DNA from: DTWD01 sp963662965
GTDB lineage: Bacteria > Acidobacteriota > Vicinamibacteria > Vicinamibacterales > UBA8438
DNA length: 64,000 bases
Direction: 5' to 3'
Assembly (NCBI GenBank): GCA_963662965.1
Contig: OY759970.1
Span: 2,294,001 to 2,358,000, forward strand
Under the pieces are notes generated by a model that was not told where the DNA came from, did no database searches, and saw only the letters and a program-made list of their open reading frames with translations. The first letter of the stretch is position 1. Every line of letters begins with the position of its first letter. Made by a program: the position numbers and the translations under genes. Shown here piece by piece: positions 18,059 to 27,534 of the stretch.

Positions 18059-19231
18059 ATGTTTTCCTCGCGGCTGCCCGTGAATCCGACGGAAAACCGC
18101 CTTGCTCGGGTCCGGACCCGGCTCGACGCAGGCGGTGTCGATGTCGTCGATCTCACCGAATCGAACCCGACTCGTGTGGGCCTCGCGTATCCGCCCGATC
18201 TGCTCGCCTCGTTCGCCGATCGGAAGGCGCTGGTCTACGCGCCGTCGCCGTGCGGGTTGCCCGAAGCGCGCGGCGCGGTGGCGGAACATCTGTCCGGCGG
18301 GCAACTGGCGGTCGACCCCGGCCGCGTCGTGTTGACCGCGAGCACCAGCGAAGCCTACAGCTGCCTCTTCAAGCTGCTCTGCGATCCTGGCGACCGGGTG
18401 ATGGTGCCCCAGCCGAGCTATCCCCTGCTCGAACACCTGGCGCGATTCGAGGGCGTCGAGCCGGCGCCGTATGCGCTGGTCTACCACGGGCGTTGGGAAG
18501 TCGACCTCGACTCGCTGCGAACGGGGATGAACGAAGGTGTGCGAGCGGTCGTCGTCGTCAGTCCGAACAACCCGACCGGATCGTTTCTGTCGTCAGAAGA
18601 TCGTGAGGCTGTGCAGGAGCTGTGTCGGGCGCGTGGCTGTGCCCTCATTGTGGACGAGGTATTTGGCTTCTATCCGCTCGACGAGACGGCTCCCACGCAC
18701 AGCGTGCTCGATGAACCATCCGGCGTGTTGACGTTTTGTCTCGGCGGCTTGTCGAAGGCGGTCGGGTTGCCCCAGGCCAAGCTTGGATGGATCGTCGTCG
18801 ATGGTCCGGACCGCGACGTCGAGTCGGCCCTCGCCGCGCTTGAGCTGATTCTGGACGCCTATCTGTCGGTCTCGACGCCGGTCCAGGTGGCAGTTTCGCA
18901 GCTGCTCTCCGACGGCGCGGTCGTGACCCGTCAGATTCGCCAGCGCGTCGCCGACAATCACGACACGCTCGTCCGGCTGGCGGCGGCCTATCCGTCGGCC
19001 CGCCTGCTGTGTGTCGAGGGAGGGTGGCACGCTGTCGTCCAGATTCCCGCGGTCGCGGCGGAGGAGCGGCTGGTGCTCGATCTCCTCGAGGACGACCACA
19101 TCCACGTGCACCCTGGCTACTTCTTCGATTTCCCGCGGGAGGCGTTCCTGGTGACGAGCTTGCTGCCGCCGCCCGATCGATTCGCGCCGGCGATGACGCG
19201 AGTGCTCGCGCGCGCGACCGACACAGCCTAG
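18059..19231 (+). CDS. PLP-dependent class I/II aminotransferase
   Basis: This 390-residue fold-type I enzyme has NNPTG at 170-174 and the Schiff-base lysine at Lys233 in LGGLSKAVGLPQAKLGW. VDEVFGFYPL carries the Asp/Tyr cofactor contacts, and Arg residues near the C-terminus bind carboxylate. The N-terminus FSSRLPVNPTENRLA is typical of a subgroup annotated only as pyridoxal-dependent aminotransferase. The substrate cannot be told from sequence. The SelD-fusion gene starts 11 bases after its stop, so the two are likely cotranscribed. Confidence 0.85.
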   Translation: MFSSRLPVNPTENRLARVRTRLDAGGVDVVDLTESNPTRVGLAYPPDLLASFADRKALVYAPSPCGLPEARGAVAEHLSGGQLAVDPGRVVLTASTSEAYSCLFKLLCDPGDRVMVPQPSYPLLEHLARFEGVEPAPYALVYHGRWEVDLDSLRTGMNEGVRAVVVVSPNNPTGSFLSSEDREAVQELCRARGCALIVDEVFGFYPLDETAPTHSVLDEPSGVLTFCLGGLSKAVGLPQAKLGWIVVDGPDRDVESALAALELILDAYLSVSTPVQVAVSQLLSDGAVVTRQIRQRVADNHDTLVRLAAAYPSARLLCVEGGWHAVVQIPAVAAEERLVLDLLEDDHIHVHPGYFFDFPREAFLVTSLLPPPDRFAPAMTRVLARATDTA

Positions 19232-19242
19232 GGGTTCCTATC

Positions 19243-21519
19243 TTGCTGAGCGACACACTGATCCTCAAAGACCTGGTGCTGGTCGGCGGAGGGCACACTC
19301 ATGTCATCGTGCTCCGGCGGCTCGGGATGCGCCCGACGCCGGGCGTGCGGATCACCGTCCTGGCCAGCGACCTCCACGCGCCCTACTCCGGCATGCTGCC
19401 CGGGCTGATCGCCGGTCACTACTCGTTCGACGACGTCCATATCGACCTCGGGCCGCTGACCCGCTTCGCCGGGGCCCGCCTGTTTCACGCCGAGGCGGTG
19501 GGCCTCGACCTCGATCGTCAGTTGGTGCTCTGCCGCGACCGTCCGCCGGTGCCGTACGACGTGTTGTCGATCGACATCGGCATCACACCGGCGCTTGGCG
19601 TTACCGGTGCGTCCGAGCACGCCGTGCCGGTGAAACCGATTGGGGGGTTGGTCGAGCGGTGGATGGCGCTCGAACGAAGGGTGCGCGACGCTCAGCGCCG
19701 GCTCCGGGTCGGCGTCGTTGGCGCGGGGGCGGCCGGCGTCGAGCTCACGCTGGCGTTTCAGCATGCGCTGACGATGGCGAATGGCGCGCCGGAGTCGGCG
19801 TCGTTCGAGGTGCCGGAGTTTCATCTGTTCGGTGCCGCGCCGACCGTGGTGCCGACGCACAACCGCGGTGTGCAGGCGCGCTTCGGACGCGTGCTGTCGG
19901 AGCGTGGCGTCCACACGCATCTAGGACGGCTGGTGTCGCGCGTGGACGCCGGCCGGATCGAGCTCGAGGGCGGCGAGTCGTTCGACGTCGACGAGGTGGT
20001 GTGGGCCACGGACGCCGCGCCGCAGCGATGGCCGGCCGAGTCGGGTTTGGCGGTGGACGAACGCGGGTTCATCACGGTGGCGCCGACGCTGCAGTCGACC
20101 TCGCACCCCGGCGTCTTCGCGGTGGGGGACGTCGCGTCGGTCGTAGAACATCCCCGCGAGAAGGCCGGCGTGTTCGCGGTTCGCCAAGGACCGCCACTCG
20201 AGGCCAACCTGCGGCGAGCCCTCAGGGGCGAGCCGCTGCAGCCGTTCTCCCCCCAGCGTCGGTTTCTGAGCCTCGTGAGCACCGGAGATCGGTACGCCGT
20301 CGCCTCGCGTGGTCGCGTATCGCTCGAAGGGGCCTGGGTTTGGCGGTGGAAGGACTGGATCGACCGCCGTTTCATGCAGCGTTTCGCCGACCTCCCGGAG
20401 ATGGAGGTCACCGGTTCGGCCACACCGGCGGTGCCGACTGGTCTCGCGCCGCCAGAGGTCATCCGGGAGCTCTCGTCGGCCGCGATGCGGTGCGGCGGCT
20501 GTGGCTCGAAGGTCGGCGCGTCGATACTCGACCGGGCAATCGCCCGTCTCGAACCGATACGGCGGGACGACGTCTTGGTCGGTCTTGACGCACCCGACGA
20601 CGCGTCGGTGGAATCGATCCCCCCGGGCAAGCTCGTCGTGCAGTCGGTCGATGCGTTCCGCTCGATGGTCGACGACCCGTATCTGTTTGGTCGGATCACT
20701 GCCAACCATTGTCTTGGCGATCTGTATGCGATGGGCGCTGAGCCGCGTTCGGCGCTGGCGATTGTCTCGATCCCGCACGGCATTGAACGCAAGATGGAGG
20801 CGCAGCTGGAGGAGCTTCTCGAGGGTGCGGTCGCGGTGCTCAACGACGCCGGCGCCGCGCTCGTCGGCGGCCATACCAGCGAGGGTGCCGAGCTCACGCT
20901 CGGATTCGCCGTCACCGGAACCGTCAACCGCGACGGCTGGTTGCGGAAGGGCGGACTCCAGCCGGGCGACGCGATCGTTCTCACCAAGCCGCTCGGCACC
21001 GGGACGCTGCTCGCCGCCGACATGCGGGGGAAGGCCAAGGCACGGTGGGTGGACGGCGCCGTTCGCTCCATGCTTCGTTCAAACCGGGAGGCCGCCGACG
21101 CGGTCCGCGCGTACGGTGCCCGCGCCTGTACCGACGTCACCGGGTTCGGGCTGCTGGGTCACCTCGTCGAGATGACCAAGGCGTCGACGGTGGACGTCCG
21201 CCTGAACCTCGATGACGTCCCGTTGCTCGACGGTGCCTGCGACACCGCGGCGGCCGGACTACTGAGCTCGCTCCAGCCCCAGAACGTCCGACTGCGCCGC
21301 GCCGTGGCGAACGCTGGTGCGATCGACGGCGACGCCCGCTATCATCTCCTCTTCGATCCGCAGACGGCAGGGGGCCTGCTCGCCGGCATTCCGGGGGACA
21401 GGTCCGAGGCGTGCGTCGCAAGGCTGCGCGAGTTGGGCTACAGTGACGCGGCGGTCATCGGTGTCGTGGAGCCGCGCAGTGATCGCGATGAGCCGATCAC
21501 AATCGCCGTCCAAGGTTGA
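19243..21519 (+). CDS. selD: NADH-dehydrogenase-like FAD protein fused to selenide, water dikinase
   Basis: This 758-residue protein begins at TTG 19243; no ATG occurs before the Rossmann motif, and AGGGG lies upstream. Residues ~1-390 form a two-dinucleotide-fold flavoprotein (LVLVGGGHTHVIVLRRLG, GVVGAGAAGVEL, and the FAD-binding HPGVFAVGDVAS). Residues ~410-758 are SelD: CGGCGSK with Cys420 and Lys423, then MVDDPYLFGRITANHCLGDLYAMGA, VGGHTSEGAEL, TDVTGFGLLGH and DPQTAGGLL. SelD makes selenophosphate from selenide and ATP. The fusion is known from several phyla and may couple selenide supply to a redox step. The active site uses Cys, not Sec. No selA, selB, tRNA-Sec or selenouridine synthase lies in the window. 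Confidence 0.93.
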   Translation: MLSDTLILKDLVLVGGGHTHVIVLRRLGMRPTPGVRITVLASDLHAPYSGMLPGLIAGHYSFDDVHIDLGPLTRFAGARLFHAEAVGLDLDRQLVLCRDRPPVPYDVLSIDIGITPALGVTGASEHAVPVKPIGGLVERWMALERRVRDAQRRLRVGVVGAGAAGVELTLAFQHALTMANGAPESASFEVPEFHLFGAAPTVVPTHNRGVQARFGRVLSERGVHTHLGRLVSRVDAGRIELEGGESFDVDEVVWATDAAPQRWPAESGLAVDERGFITVAPTLQSTSHPGVFAVGDVASVVEHPREKAGVFAVRQGPPLEANLRRALRGEPLQPFSPQRRFLSLVSTGDRYAVASRGRVSLEGAWVWRWKDWIDRRFMQRFADLPEMEVTGSATPAVPTGLAPPEVIRELSSAAMRCGGCGSKVGASILDRAIARLEPIRRDDVLVGLDAPDDASVESIPPGKLVVQSVDAFRSMVDDPYLFGRITANHCLGDLYAMGAEPRSALAIVSIPHGIERKMEAQLEELLEGAVAVLNDAGAALVGGHTSEGAELTLGFAVTGTVNRDGWLRKGGLQPGDAIVLTKPLGTGTLLAADMRGKAKARWVDGAVRSMLRSNREAADAVRAYGARACTDVTGFGLLGHLVEMTKASTVDVRLNLDDVPLLDGACDTAAAGLLSSLQPQNVRLRRAVANAGAIDGDARYHLLFDPQTAGGLLAGIPGDRSEACVARLRELGYSDAAVIGVVEPRSDRDEPITIAVQG

Positions 21520-21528
21520 GGAACCAAC

Positions 21529-21996
21529 ATGCTGGAAGTGGGAAAGAAGCCGCCCGCCCTCAAACTGAGGAACCAGGACGGCGAGACCGTGAGCCTGGCG
21601 CAGTTCAAGGGACAGTGGGTCGTCCTGTATTTCTATCCGCGCGACGACACGCCGGGATGCACGAAGGAGGCGTGCGAGTTCTCCGAAGGCATTCAGGGCT
21701 TTCGGAAGCTCGACGCGGTGATCCTGGGCGCCAGCCCGGACACGCCGAAGTCTCACCAGACGTTCATCAAGAAGTACACGCTCAAGGTGCAGCTCCTCTC
21801 CGATCCGACACACGCGACGATGGAAAAGTACGGCGCGTGGGGAGAGAAGGTGCTCTACGGTCGAACGTCGGTTGGTGTCATCCGATCAACGGTGCTCATC
21901 GGTCCCGACGGGAAGGTCGCGCACCATTGGAAGAAGGTGCGCGCGGCCGGCCATGCCGGCCACGTCGCGGCGCGCCTGACGAGCCTGCGCGGGTGA
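21529..21996 (+). CDS. bcp: Peroxiredoxin of the Bcp/PrxQ group
   Basis: This 155-residue thiol peroxidase has peroxidatic Cys44 and resolving Cys49 in TPGCTKEACEF, the helix-internal spacing of 2-Cys PrxQ. It reduces peroxides using thioredoxin (TrxA, encoded at 14.8 kb, is a candidate donor). It follows the SelD-fusion gene by 9 bases with GAGGAACC before the ATG, so it is probably cotranscribed. Cytosolic, full family length. Confidence 0.92.
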   Translation: MLEVGKKPPALKLRNQDGETVSLAQFKGQWVVLYFYPRDDTPGCTKEACEFSEGIQGFRKLDAVILGASPDTPKSHQTFIKKYTLKVQLLSDPTHATMEKYGAWGEKVLYGRTSVGVIRSTVLIGPDGKVAHHWKKVRAAGHAGHVAARLTSLRG

Positions 21997-22053
21997 GTTC
22001 CACGGTTCGGTCAGACGACAGAAAAAGCGCTGTGTTAAACTCTCGGTTCTCTT

Positions 22054-23316
22054 ATGTTCCGTCGGTTCATACATTTGCACGCATTCCTCGCGTGTGGATC
22101 CCTCGCCCTCGCGTGCGGCTCCGCTGAATCGGCGGCCCCGCCCGGCTCTCCGGTCGCGGCATTGGCGGACGACATCGCGCTGCCGCCAGACACGCGGACG
22201 GTTGAGGCGACCGTGCCGCGGCGCTCCACGCTGGCGAGCTTGCTGGCGCATCACGGCCTCGCCGATGAGTCAGTGGTGCTGATTGAGGAAGTGCGCGCCG
22301 TGTTCAACCCACGCCGCCTGCGTGTGGGTCATCCGTATCGGTTGGTCTTTGACCGCGACGGCGAGCTCCGCCGGCTCGAGTACCACGTCGACAACGATCA
22401 ATTCCTCCGGGTGTCGAACGCCGTGCAGGGCTATGCCGCGGCGCTGGTGCCGTACGTCAAGGAGCGGGGCGAGGTCGCGATGCGGGGCCAGATCGACGAG
22501 GCGAACAATTCATTGGTCGCCGCGATCGACGCCGGCGGTGAGAGCGTGATGTTGGCCATCGAGATGGCGGAGATCTTCAGCGGCGAGATCGACTTCAACA
22601 ATGACCTTCGCCGCGGCGACCACTTCGAGGTGCTCTTCGAGAAGGTGTATCGGGAAGACCAGTTCTCCGGCTATGGCGATGTCCTCGCCTCGGAATTCGT
22701 CAACGATGGCCGCCGCCTGCAGGCGTTCCGCTTTCACGTCCCGGGAGAGTCCGAAGCCCAGTACTTCGACGAGAACGGCCGGTCGATGAAACGTCTCTTC
22801 CTTCGCTCGCCGTTTCGATTCGAGCCGCGGGTCACATCGCGGTTTTCCTATCGGCGGCTGCACCCGGTGCTTGGCGGCGTACGGCCGCATCTCGGCGTCG
22901 ACTACGGCGCGCCGACCGGCACGCCGGTTATCGTCGTCGCCAATGGCACGGTGGTGTCCGCGGGCATGAGCGGCGGTTCCGGCAACATGGTCCGTATCCG
23001 GCACACGAACGGCTACGAGACGTATTACTTGCATCTCTCCGCGTTCGCGAAGGGCATGCGGCGCGGCGCCCGCGTCACGCAAGGGCAGACGATCGGGCGG
23101 GTGGGATCGACCGGACTCGCAACGGGTCCGCATCTCGACTACCGCATGCGCAAGAGCGGCGCGTTCGTCAATCCGTTGCTTGAGCACCGGAAGCTCCCGC
23201 CGGGCGACCCCGTTCCCGAGGAGCACCGGGAGGCGTTTCAAGCGGTGCGCGACTCGGCGCTCGGACGTCTCCTCTCCGCGACGGTGTCCGCACCGGCGCC
23301 CGTATCAGCACAGTAA
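22054..23316 (+). CDS. Exported M23-family metallopeptidase (probable lipoprotein)
   Basis: This 420-residue protein has a lipobox-like LALAC placing Cys21 as lipidation site. A central region (about 50-240) resembles the LysM-like and oligosaccharide-clamp parts of M23 proteins. The C-terminal LytM domain has HLGVDYG (His279, Asp283), HLS at 327 and HLDYR (His360), all zinc or catalytic residues present, so it should be active against peptidoglycan cross-links or glycine bonds. Expected at the periplasmic face. The gene is 57 bases after bcp and 14 bases before the DUF1015 gene. Confidence 0.9.
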   Translation: MFRRFIHLHAFLACGSLALACGSAESAAPPGSPVAALADDIALPPDTRTVEATVPRRSTLASLLAHHGLADESVVLIEEVRAVFNPRRLRVGHPYRLVFDRDGELRRLEYHVDNDQFLRVSNAVQGYAAALVPYVKERGEVAMRGQIDEANNSLVAAIDAGGESVMLAIEMAEIFSGEIDFNNDLRRGDHFEVLFEKVYREDQFSGYGDVLASEFVNDGRRLQAFRFHVPGESEAQYFDENGRSMKRLFLRSPFRFEPRVTSRFSYRRLHPVLGGVRPHLGVDYGAPTGTPVIVVANGTVVSAGMSGGSGNMVRIRHTNGYETYYLHLSAFAKGMRRGARVTQGQTIGRVGSTGLATGPHLDYRMRKSGAFVNPLLEHRKLPPGDPVPEEHREAFQAVRDSALGRLLSATVSAPAPVSAQ

Positions 23317-23330
23317 TGTCTTAGGCGCCC

Positions 23331-24563
23331 GTGGCCGTCATTCGTCCATTTCGCGCGCTCCGACCGACGGCCGAGGCCGCGGCCGCCGTGGCGGCGGTCC
23401 CGTACGACGTGGTCTCGACTGACGAGGCGCGGAGCCTGGCGGCCGACAATCCGCTCAGCTTTCTGCATGTGTCCCGCGCCGAGATCGACCTTCCGGCCGG
23501 GAGCGACCCGCATGGCCCCAAGGTGTACCAGCAAGCGGCGGACAACCTCGCCGCGTTGACCGCCGCGGCGCCGTTGGTGGTGGAGGCGGAGCCGTCGTTG
23601 TACCTCTACCGCCTTCGTACGGATGACCACGAGCAGATCGGACTCGCGGGCTGCTTCTCGCTCGATGAGTACGACCACAACGTCATCAAGCGGCACGAAC
23701 GGACCCGTCGCGACAAGGAGGACGACCGGACGCGCCACATGCTGACGCTCGGAGCGCAGACCGGCATCGTGTTTCTCGCGTACCGCAGGGACGCGGCGAT
23801 TGACGACGTCGTGGCGAGAGGCGCGGAGGCGGCGCCGTTGCTCGATGTGACCGCGCCCGACGGGGTCCAGCACACCGTCTGGCGACTGTCCCCAGACGAC
23901 GGGGCCGCCCTGGTGGCGGCGTTCGAACAGGTGCCGTCGGTCTATATCGCGGACGGGCACCATCGGATTGCGAGCGCGGCGCGTGCGCGCGATGAGATGG
24001 CGTCTGGCGATCCGACCGCCGAGTCGCGCTACTTTCTCGGCGTCGCGTTTCCGGACACCCAGACGCGCATCCTGCCGTACAACCGCACGGTCGCCGACCT
24101 CGCCGGGCAGACCGCCGATCAATTCCTGGAAGCGCTCGGTGCGCGCTTTCCCGTCATCCCGAACGGGTCCGCGACGCCGCCGAAGGGTCAGATTGCGATG
24201 TACCTCGGCGCCCGTTGGTACGGGATCGACCTCAAGCCAGTACGCGCGGCGATGCGGACAAACGGAGGAAGCCCGGTCACGCAGCTGGATGTCGCGATTC
24301 TCCAGGACCACGTTCTGGCGTCGCTGCTCGACGTCGCCGACATTCGAACGGATCCGCGGGTGACGTTCGTCGGCGGGGTGCGGGGAACTCGCGCGCTCGA
24401 GCGCGCGGTCGACTCCGGTGCCGCCGCCGTCGCCTTTTCGCTCGCGGCGGTGACGGCGGCGGAGTTGCTGGCCATTTCCGACGCAGGCGACGTCATGCCG
24501 CCGAAGTCGACGTGGTTCGAGCCGAAGCTCCGTGACGGGCTGCTCATCCACACGCTGTCATGA
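23331..24563 (+). CDS. DUF1015-family protein
   Basis: This 410-residue cytoplasmic protein starts on GTG 23331. It has the family landmarks VIRPFRALRPT at the start, VPYDVVS near 25, SLDEYDHNVIKRHERTRRDK and YIADGHHRIASA. The DGHHR segment resembles a ParB/Srx-like nuclease or ATPase pocket. The biochemical role is unsettled; the family is regularly next to serine biosynthesis genes, as here. Its stop overlaps the serC start by four bases (ATGA), indicating translational coupling and a shared pathway. Confidence 0.85.
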   Translation: MAVIRPFRALRPTAEAAAAVAAVPYDVVSTDEARSLAADNPLSFLHVSRAEIDLPAGSDPHGPKVYQQAADNLAALTAAAPLVVEAEPSLYLYRLRTDDHEQIGLAGCFSLDEYDHNVIKRHERTRRDKEDDRTRHMLTLGAQTGIVFLAYRRDAAIDDVVARGAEAAPLLDVTAPDGVQHTVWRLSPDDGAALVAAFEQVPSVYIADGHHRIASAARARDEMASGDPTAESRYFLGVAFPDTQTRILPYNRTVADLAGQTADQFLEALGARFPVIPNGSATPPKGQIAMYLGARWYGIDLKPVRAAMRTNGGSPVTQLDVAILQDHVLASLLDVADIRTDPRVTFVGGVRGTRALERAVDSGAAAVAFSLAAVTAAELLAISDAGDVMPPKSTWFEPKLRDGLLIHTLS

Positions 24564-25651
24564 CCGAACGCCTCTTCAATTTCGGCGCCGGTCCCGCAGT
24601 TTTGCCCGTGCCGGTGCTCGAGCAGATGCGCGACCACCTCCTGGCGCTGCCGGGCGTCGGCATGTCGGTGCTCGAGATCAGTCACCGCTCGGCGGTGTTC
24701 GACGAGATTCTGACGACGGCCGAAGCAAACGTTCGCGCGCTGGCCGCCGTCCCCGACGACTATCACGTGCTCTTCCTTCAGGGGGGTGCAACACAGCAGT
24801 TCGCGATGGTGCCGATGAATCTGCTTTCGACGAACGGCTCGGCCGACTACGTCGTGACCGGATCGTGGGCGAAGAAGGCGGCCAAAGAAGCCGCGAAGTT
24901 CGGCACCGTCCGAATCGCGGCCACGACGGAACCCGACAACTTTGTCCGGGTGCCGAACGCCGATGACATAGACCTCGACCGCGCCGCGAGCTATGTCCAT
25001 CTGGCGTCAAACAACACCATCTTCGGGACCGAGTGGGCGGCGATGCCGGACACTGGTGACGTCCCGCTGGTCGTTGACGCTTCCTCGAACATCTTCAGCC
25101 GACCGTTGGACATAGCCCGCCAGGGCTTGGGCTTGATCTATGCCGGCGCCCAGAAGAATCTGGGGCCCGCCGGCGTGACGGTGGTGATTATCCGGCCCGA
25201 CCTGGTGGGGCGTGCGCCCGCGTCGCTGCCGACCATGATGCGGTACGCAACCTTTGCGGAAAGCCGCTCGCTACACAACACGCCGCCTGTCTTCGCGATT
25301 TACGTCGTCTCGCTCGTCACGTCGTGGCTCCGCGACCAGGGCGGGCTCGAGGCGATGGCCGAACGCAACGAGCGGAAAGCCCGCAAGCTGTACGCGCAGA
25401 TCGACGCCACCGGCTTCTATCGCGGCACGGCGGCTGCCGACAGCCGCTCGCGGATGAATGTCACATTTCGATTGGGCACGGCCGAGCTCGACGCTCGGTT
25501 CGTCGCGGCGGCGGCCGACGCCGGGTTGGCGGGCCTCAAGGGACACCGGTCGGTCGGTGGTCAGCGCGCCTCGATCTACAATGCGTTTCCGGAGGCGGGG
25601 GTCGATGCGCTCGTGTCGTTCATGGCGGAGTTCGAGCGGACGAATGGATAG
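24560..25651 (+). CDS. serC: Phosphoserine aminotransferase
   Basis: This 363-residue fold-type I PLP enzyme makes 3-phosphoserine from 3-phosphohydroxypyruvate and glutamate. Landmarks are FNFGAGPAVLP at the start, QGGATQQF (phosphate cup), VDASSNIFSRPLD, and AGAQKNLGPAG with Schiff-base Lys199. LKGHRSVGGQRASIYNAFP at the C-terminus carries substrate-binding His and Arg. Normal length. Coupled to the DUF1015 gene; serA and serB are not in the window. Confidence 0.96.
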   Translation: MTERLFNFGAGPAVLPVPVLEQMRDHLLALPGVGMSVLEISHRSAVFDEILTTAEANVRALAAVPDDYHVLFLQGGATQQFAMVPMNLLSTNGSADYVVTGSWAKKAAKEAAKFGTVRIAATTEPDNFVRVPNADDIDLDRAASYVHLASNNTIFGTEWAAMPDTGDVPLVVDASSNIFSRPLDIARQGLGLIYAGAQKNLGPAGVTVVIIRPDLVGRAPASLPTMMRYATFAESRSLHNTPPVFAIYVVSLVTSWLRDQGGLEAMAERNERKARKLYAQIDATGFYRGTAAADSRSRMNVTFRLGTAELDARFVAAAADAGLAGLKGHRSVGGQRASIYNAFPEAGVDALVSFMAEFERTNG

Positions 25652-25730
25652 GGTGCCGGCGTCCGTGACGAACCGGACGGCAAGACGATTCGTGGTAGGG
25701 TACGTTCGGAGCGCAAGAGTGGAGGGTTGA

Positions 25731-26486
25731 GTGCTCACGTCACTGCTGATTTCGTTGGCCGTTTCCATGGTGCTGCTGCAGGTTGCAGTCTTTTCGACCA
25801 CGATTTTCCTCCACCGTGTCGAGACGCACCGTGCGCTCATCCTTCATCCGGCCGTGGCGTGGCTCTTCCGGGCCTGCGTCTGGATTACGACCGGCCTCAA
25901 TGTTCGCGAGTGGGTCGCCGTTCATCGCAAGCACCATGCCTTTACCGATGAGGAGGGCGATCCACACAGCCCGCATCTCGAGGGGTTCTGGTCGGTGCAG
26001 CTCGGCAACGTCTTCCACTACGTGCGAGAGGCGAAAGACAAGAACGTGATCGAGAAATACACGCGGGATCTCCAGGACGACTGGTGGGAGCGACGCGTCT
26101 TCCGTTACGGCGTGGCGGGGCCGGTCGTCGGCATCGCGGCGTTGAGCGCGATCATTGGTGTCGGCTGGGCGCTCCTCGCCGCGACGGTGCACGGGGTGCT
26201 GTATGTGTTCGTTCTGTCGCCGTCGATCAACGGCCTATGCCACTACCATGGGTACAGGAACTTCGAGAACACCGCGACCAACATCCGTCTGCTTGCGCTC
26301 ATCACCGGCGGCGAGGGCCTCCACAACAACCATCATGCGTTTCCCCGGAGTCCCAAATTCAGCGTGTCTCGACGTTGGACCGAGATCGATCCCGCCTGGC
26401 CGGTGATCTGGGTGTTGACGAAGCTCCGCCTCGCCAAGCCCTACAAGACGATCGAGCAGGCGAGACTCCAACCTCAGGAATCCTAG
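25731..26486 (+). CDS. Membrane fatty acid desaturase (acyl-CoA/phospholipid delta-9 type)
   Basis: This 251-residue protein starts on GTG 25731. It has the three histidine boxes of the di-iron membrane desaturases: HRVETH (28-33), HRKHH (65-69) and HNNHH (198-202), plus about four hydrophobic spans. It is shorter than eukaryotic stearoyl-CoA desaturase and lacks a cytochrome b5 tail, as is usual in bacteria. It would introduce double bonds to tune membrane fluidity. Probably monocistronic. Confidence 0.9.
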   Translation: MLTSLLISLAVSMVLLQVAVFSTTIFLHRVETHRALILHPAVAWLFRACVWITTGLNVREWVAVHRKHHAFTDEEGDPHSPHLEGFWSVQLGNVFHYVREAKDKNVIEKYTRDLQDDWWERRVFRYGVAGPVVGIAALSAIIGVGWALLAATVHGVLYVFVLSPSINGLCHYHGYRNFENTATNIRLLALITGGEGLHNNHHAFPRSPKFSVSRRWTEIDPAWPVIWVLTKLRLAKPYKTIEQARLQPQES

Positions 26487-26532
26487 CTGCTAGGAACGGC
26501 CCAGGCGGTTCGCCCGTAGTACGCTGTAGCTC

Positions 26533-27363
26533 GTGCGGCAAGGGCAGGGCTCGATCGTCTGCGCCCAGTGCAACCAGCTCGTCGGTATTAACGAAGAGAC
26601 GTGCCCCTTCTGCGGCGCGTGGCGACCCGGCCTGTTCGGCTGGGCGCCGGTGCTTCGCTCGGTCATCGGCGTTCGGCTCGACCTGATCACGCTCATCGTC
26701 GGCGCGGCGGTGACGCTCTACGCACTGGCGCTGTTGCTCCAGCCGGAGGCGATCATGAACCCCTCCGGCCTGTTGTCGATCCTGTCGCCGGGCGGACGCG
26801 CGCTTTACCAGCTCGGGATGACGGGCGGGGTGGCCTGGCAGCTTGGCTGGTGGTGGACGCTCCTGACGGCCATCTATCTGCACGGCGGCCTGTTGCACAT
26901 CGTGTTCAACGTGATGTGGATCCGCAACCTCGGACCGGTGGCCGCCGACGCCTACGGCCCGGCGCGCACCTTCGTGCTGTTCAATATCGCCGGGGCTGCC
27001 GGTTTCCTGGCGTCGAACGTTATGTCGGGCGCGCCGACGATCGGTGCGTCCGGAGCGATCTTCGGACTGCTCGCCGCGCTGATCGTCTACGGCCGCAAGC
27101 GGGGCTCGTCGATGATGACGCAGCAGCTGTGGCAGTGGGCCATTATCCTCGGGATCTTCGGCTTCATCATGCCGAGCGTGAACAACTGGGCGCACGGCGG
27201 CGGGTTCGCGGGGGGGTGGGTGGCGGCTCACCTCATGGGGTTCAGCGACGAGCATCGCGAGAGCACCGGCGTGCAGCTGACCTCGCTGGCGTTGATTGCA
27301 TTGACGGCGGTCGGCTTCGGGCTGTCGTTCTTCAGAGTGACAAACATCCTGCTCGCCGAGTAG
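26533..27363 (+). CDS. Rhomboid-family intramembrane serine protease with N-terminal zinc ribbon
   Basis: This 276-residue protein starts on GTG 26533. It opens with a CxxC...CxxC zinc ribbon (Cys10, 13, 24, 27), followed by six or seven transmembrane helices. The family HGGxxHxxxN box is LHGGLLHIVFN near 117-126. The catalytic dyad is Ser173 in GASGAIFG and His221 in NNWAHGGG. It cleaves transmembrane substrates within the bilayer. The zinc ribbon suggests a cytoplasmic docking surface. The gene sits 46 bases after the desaturase gene and may share its transcript. Confidence 0.92.
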   Translation: MRQGQGSIVCAQCNQLVGINEETCPFCGAWRPGLFGWAPVLRSVIGVRLDLITLIVGAAVTLYALALLLQPEAIMNPSGLLSILSPGGRALYQLGMTGGVAWQLGWWWTLLTAIYLHGGLLHIVFNVMWIRNLGPVAADAYGPARTFVLFNIAGAAGFLASNVMSGAPTIGASGAIFGLLAALIVYGRKRGSSMMTQQLWQWAIILGIFGFIMPSVNNWAHGGGFAGGWVAAHLMGFSDEHRESTGVQLTSLALIALTAVGFGLSFFRVTNILLAE

Positions 27364-27462
27364 ATCGCGGCGAGACCAGACGTGGTCGTGGCATCGCTCC
27401 GGCGCGTACCACTGCAACCCGCAGCTCGGGTTATTCGAAGCCCACGGATCACAGGGAGCCCT

Positions 27463-27534
27463 ATGAGTACAACCAGCATCACAACGAGAAACCTTGAGCT
27501 GGTTCTCCAGACACCCGAGCCCGCCGCGATCCCG
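27463..27534 (+). pseudogene. Probable N-terminal scrap of a GNAT acetyltransferase
   Basis: An ATG at 27463 with GGAG just upstream opens MSTTSITTRNLELVLQTPE, which resembles the first beta strand of GNAT enzymes (typically TxRLxLxLQTPEE). After about 20 residues the similarity ends and the frame runs into the opposite-strand pcnB gene. I take it as a gene fragment left after deletion. Confidence 0.35.

Noticed and set aside
19821..21140. 439-residue minus-strand frame opposite the SelD fusion
   Set aside because: Ser/Arg/Thr-rich antisense shadow; the plus frame carries clear FAD and SelD motifs.
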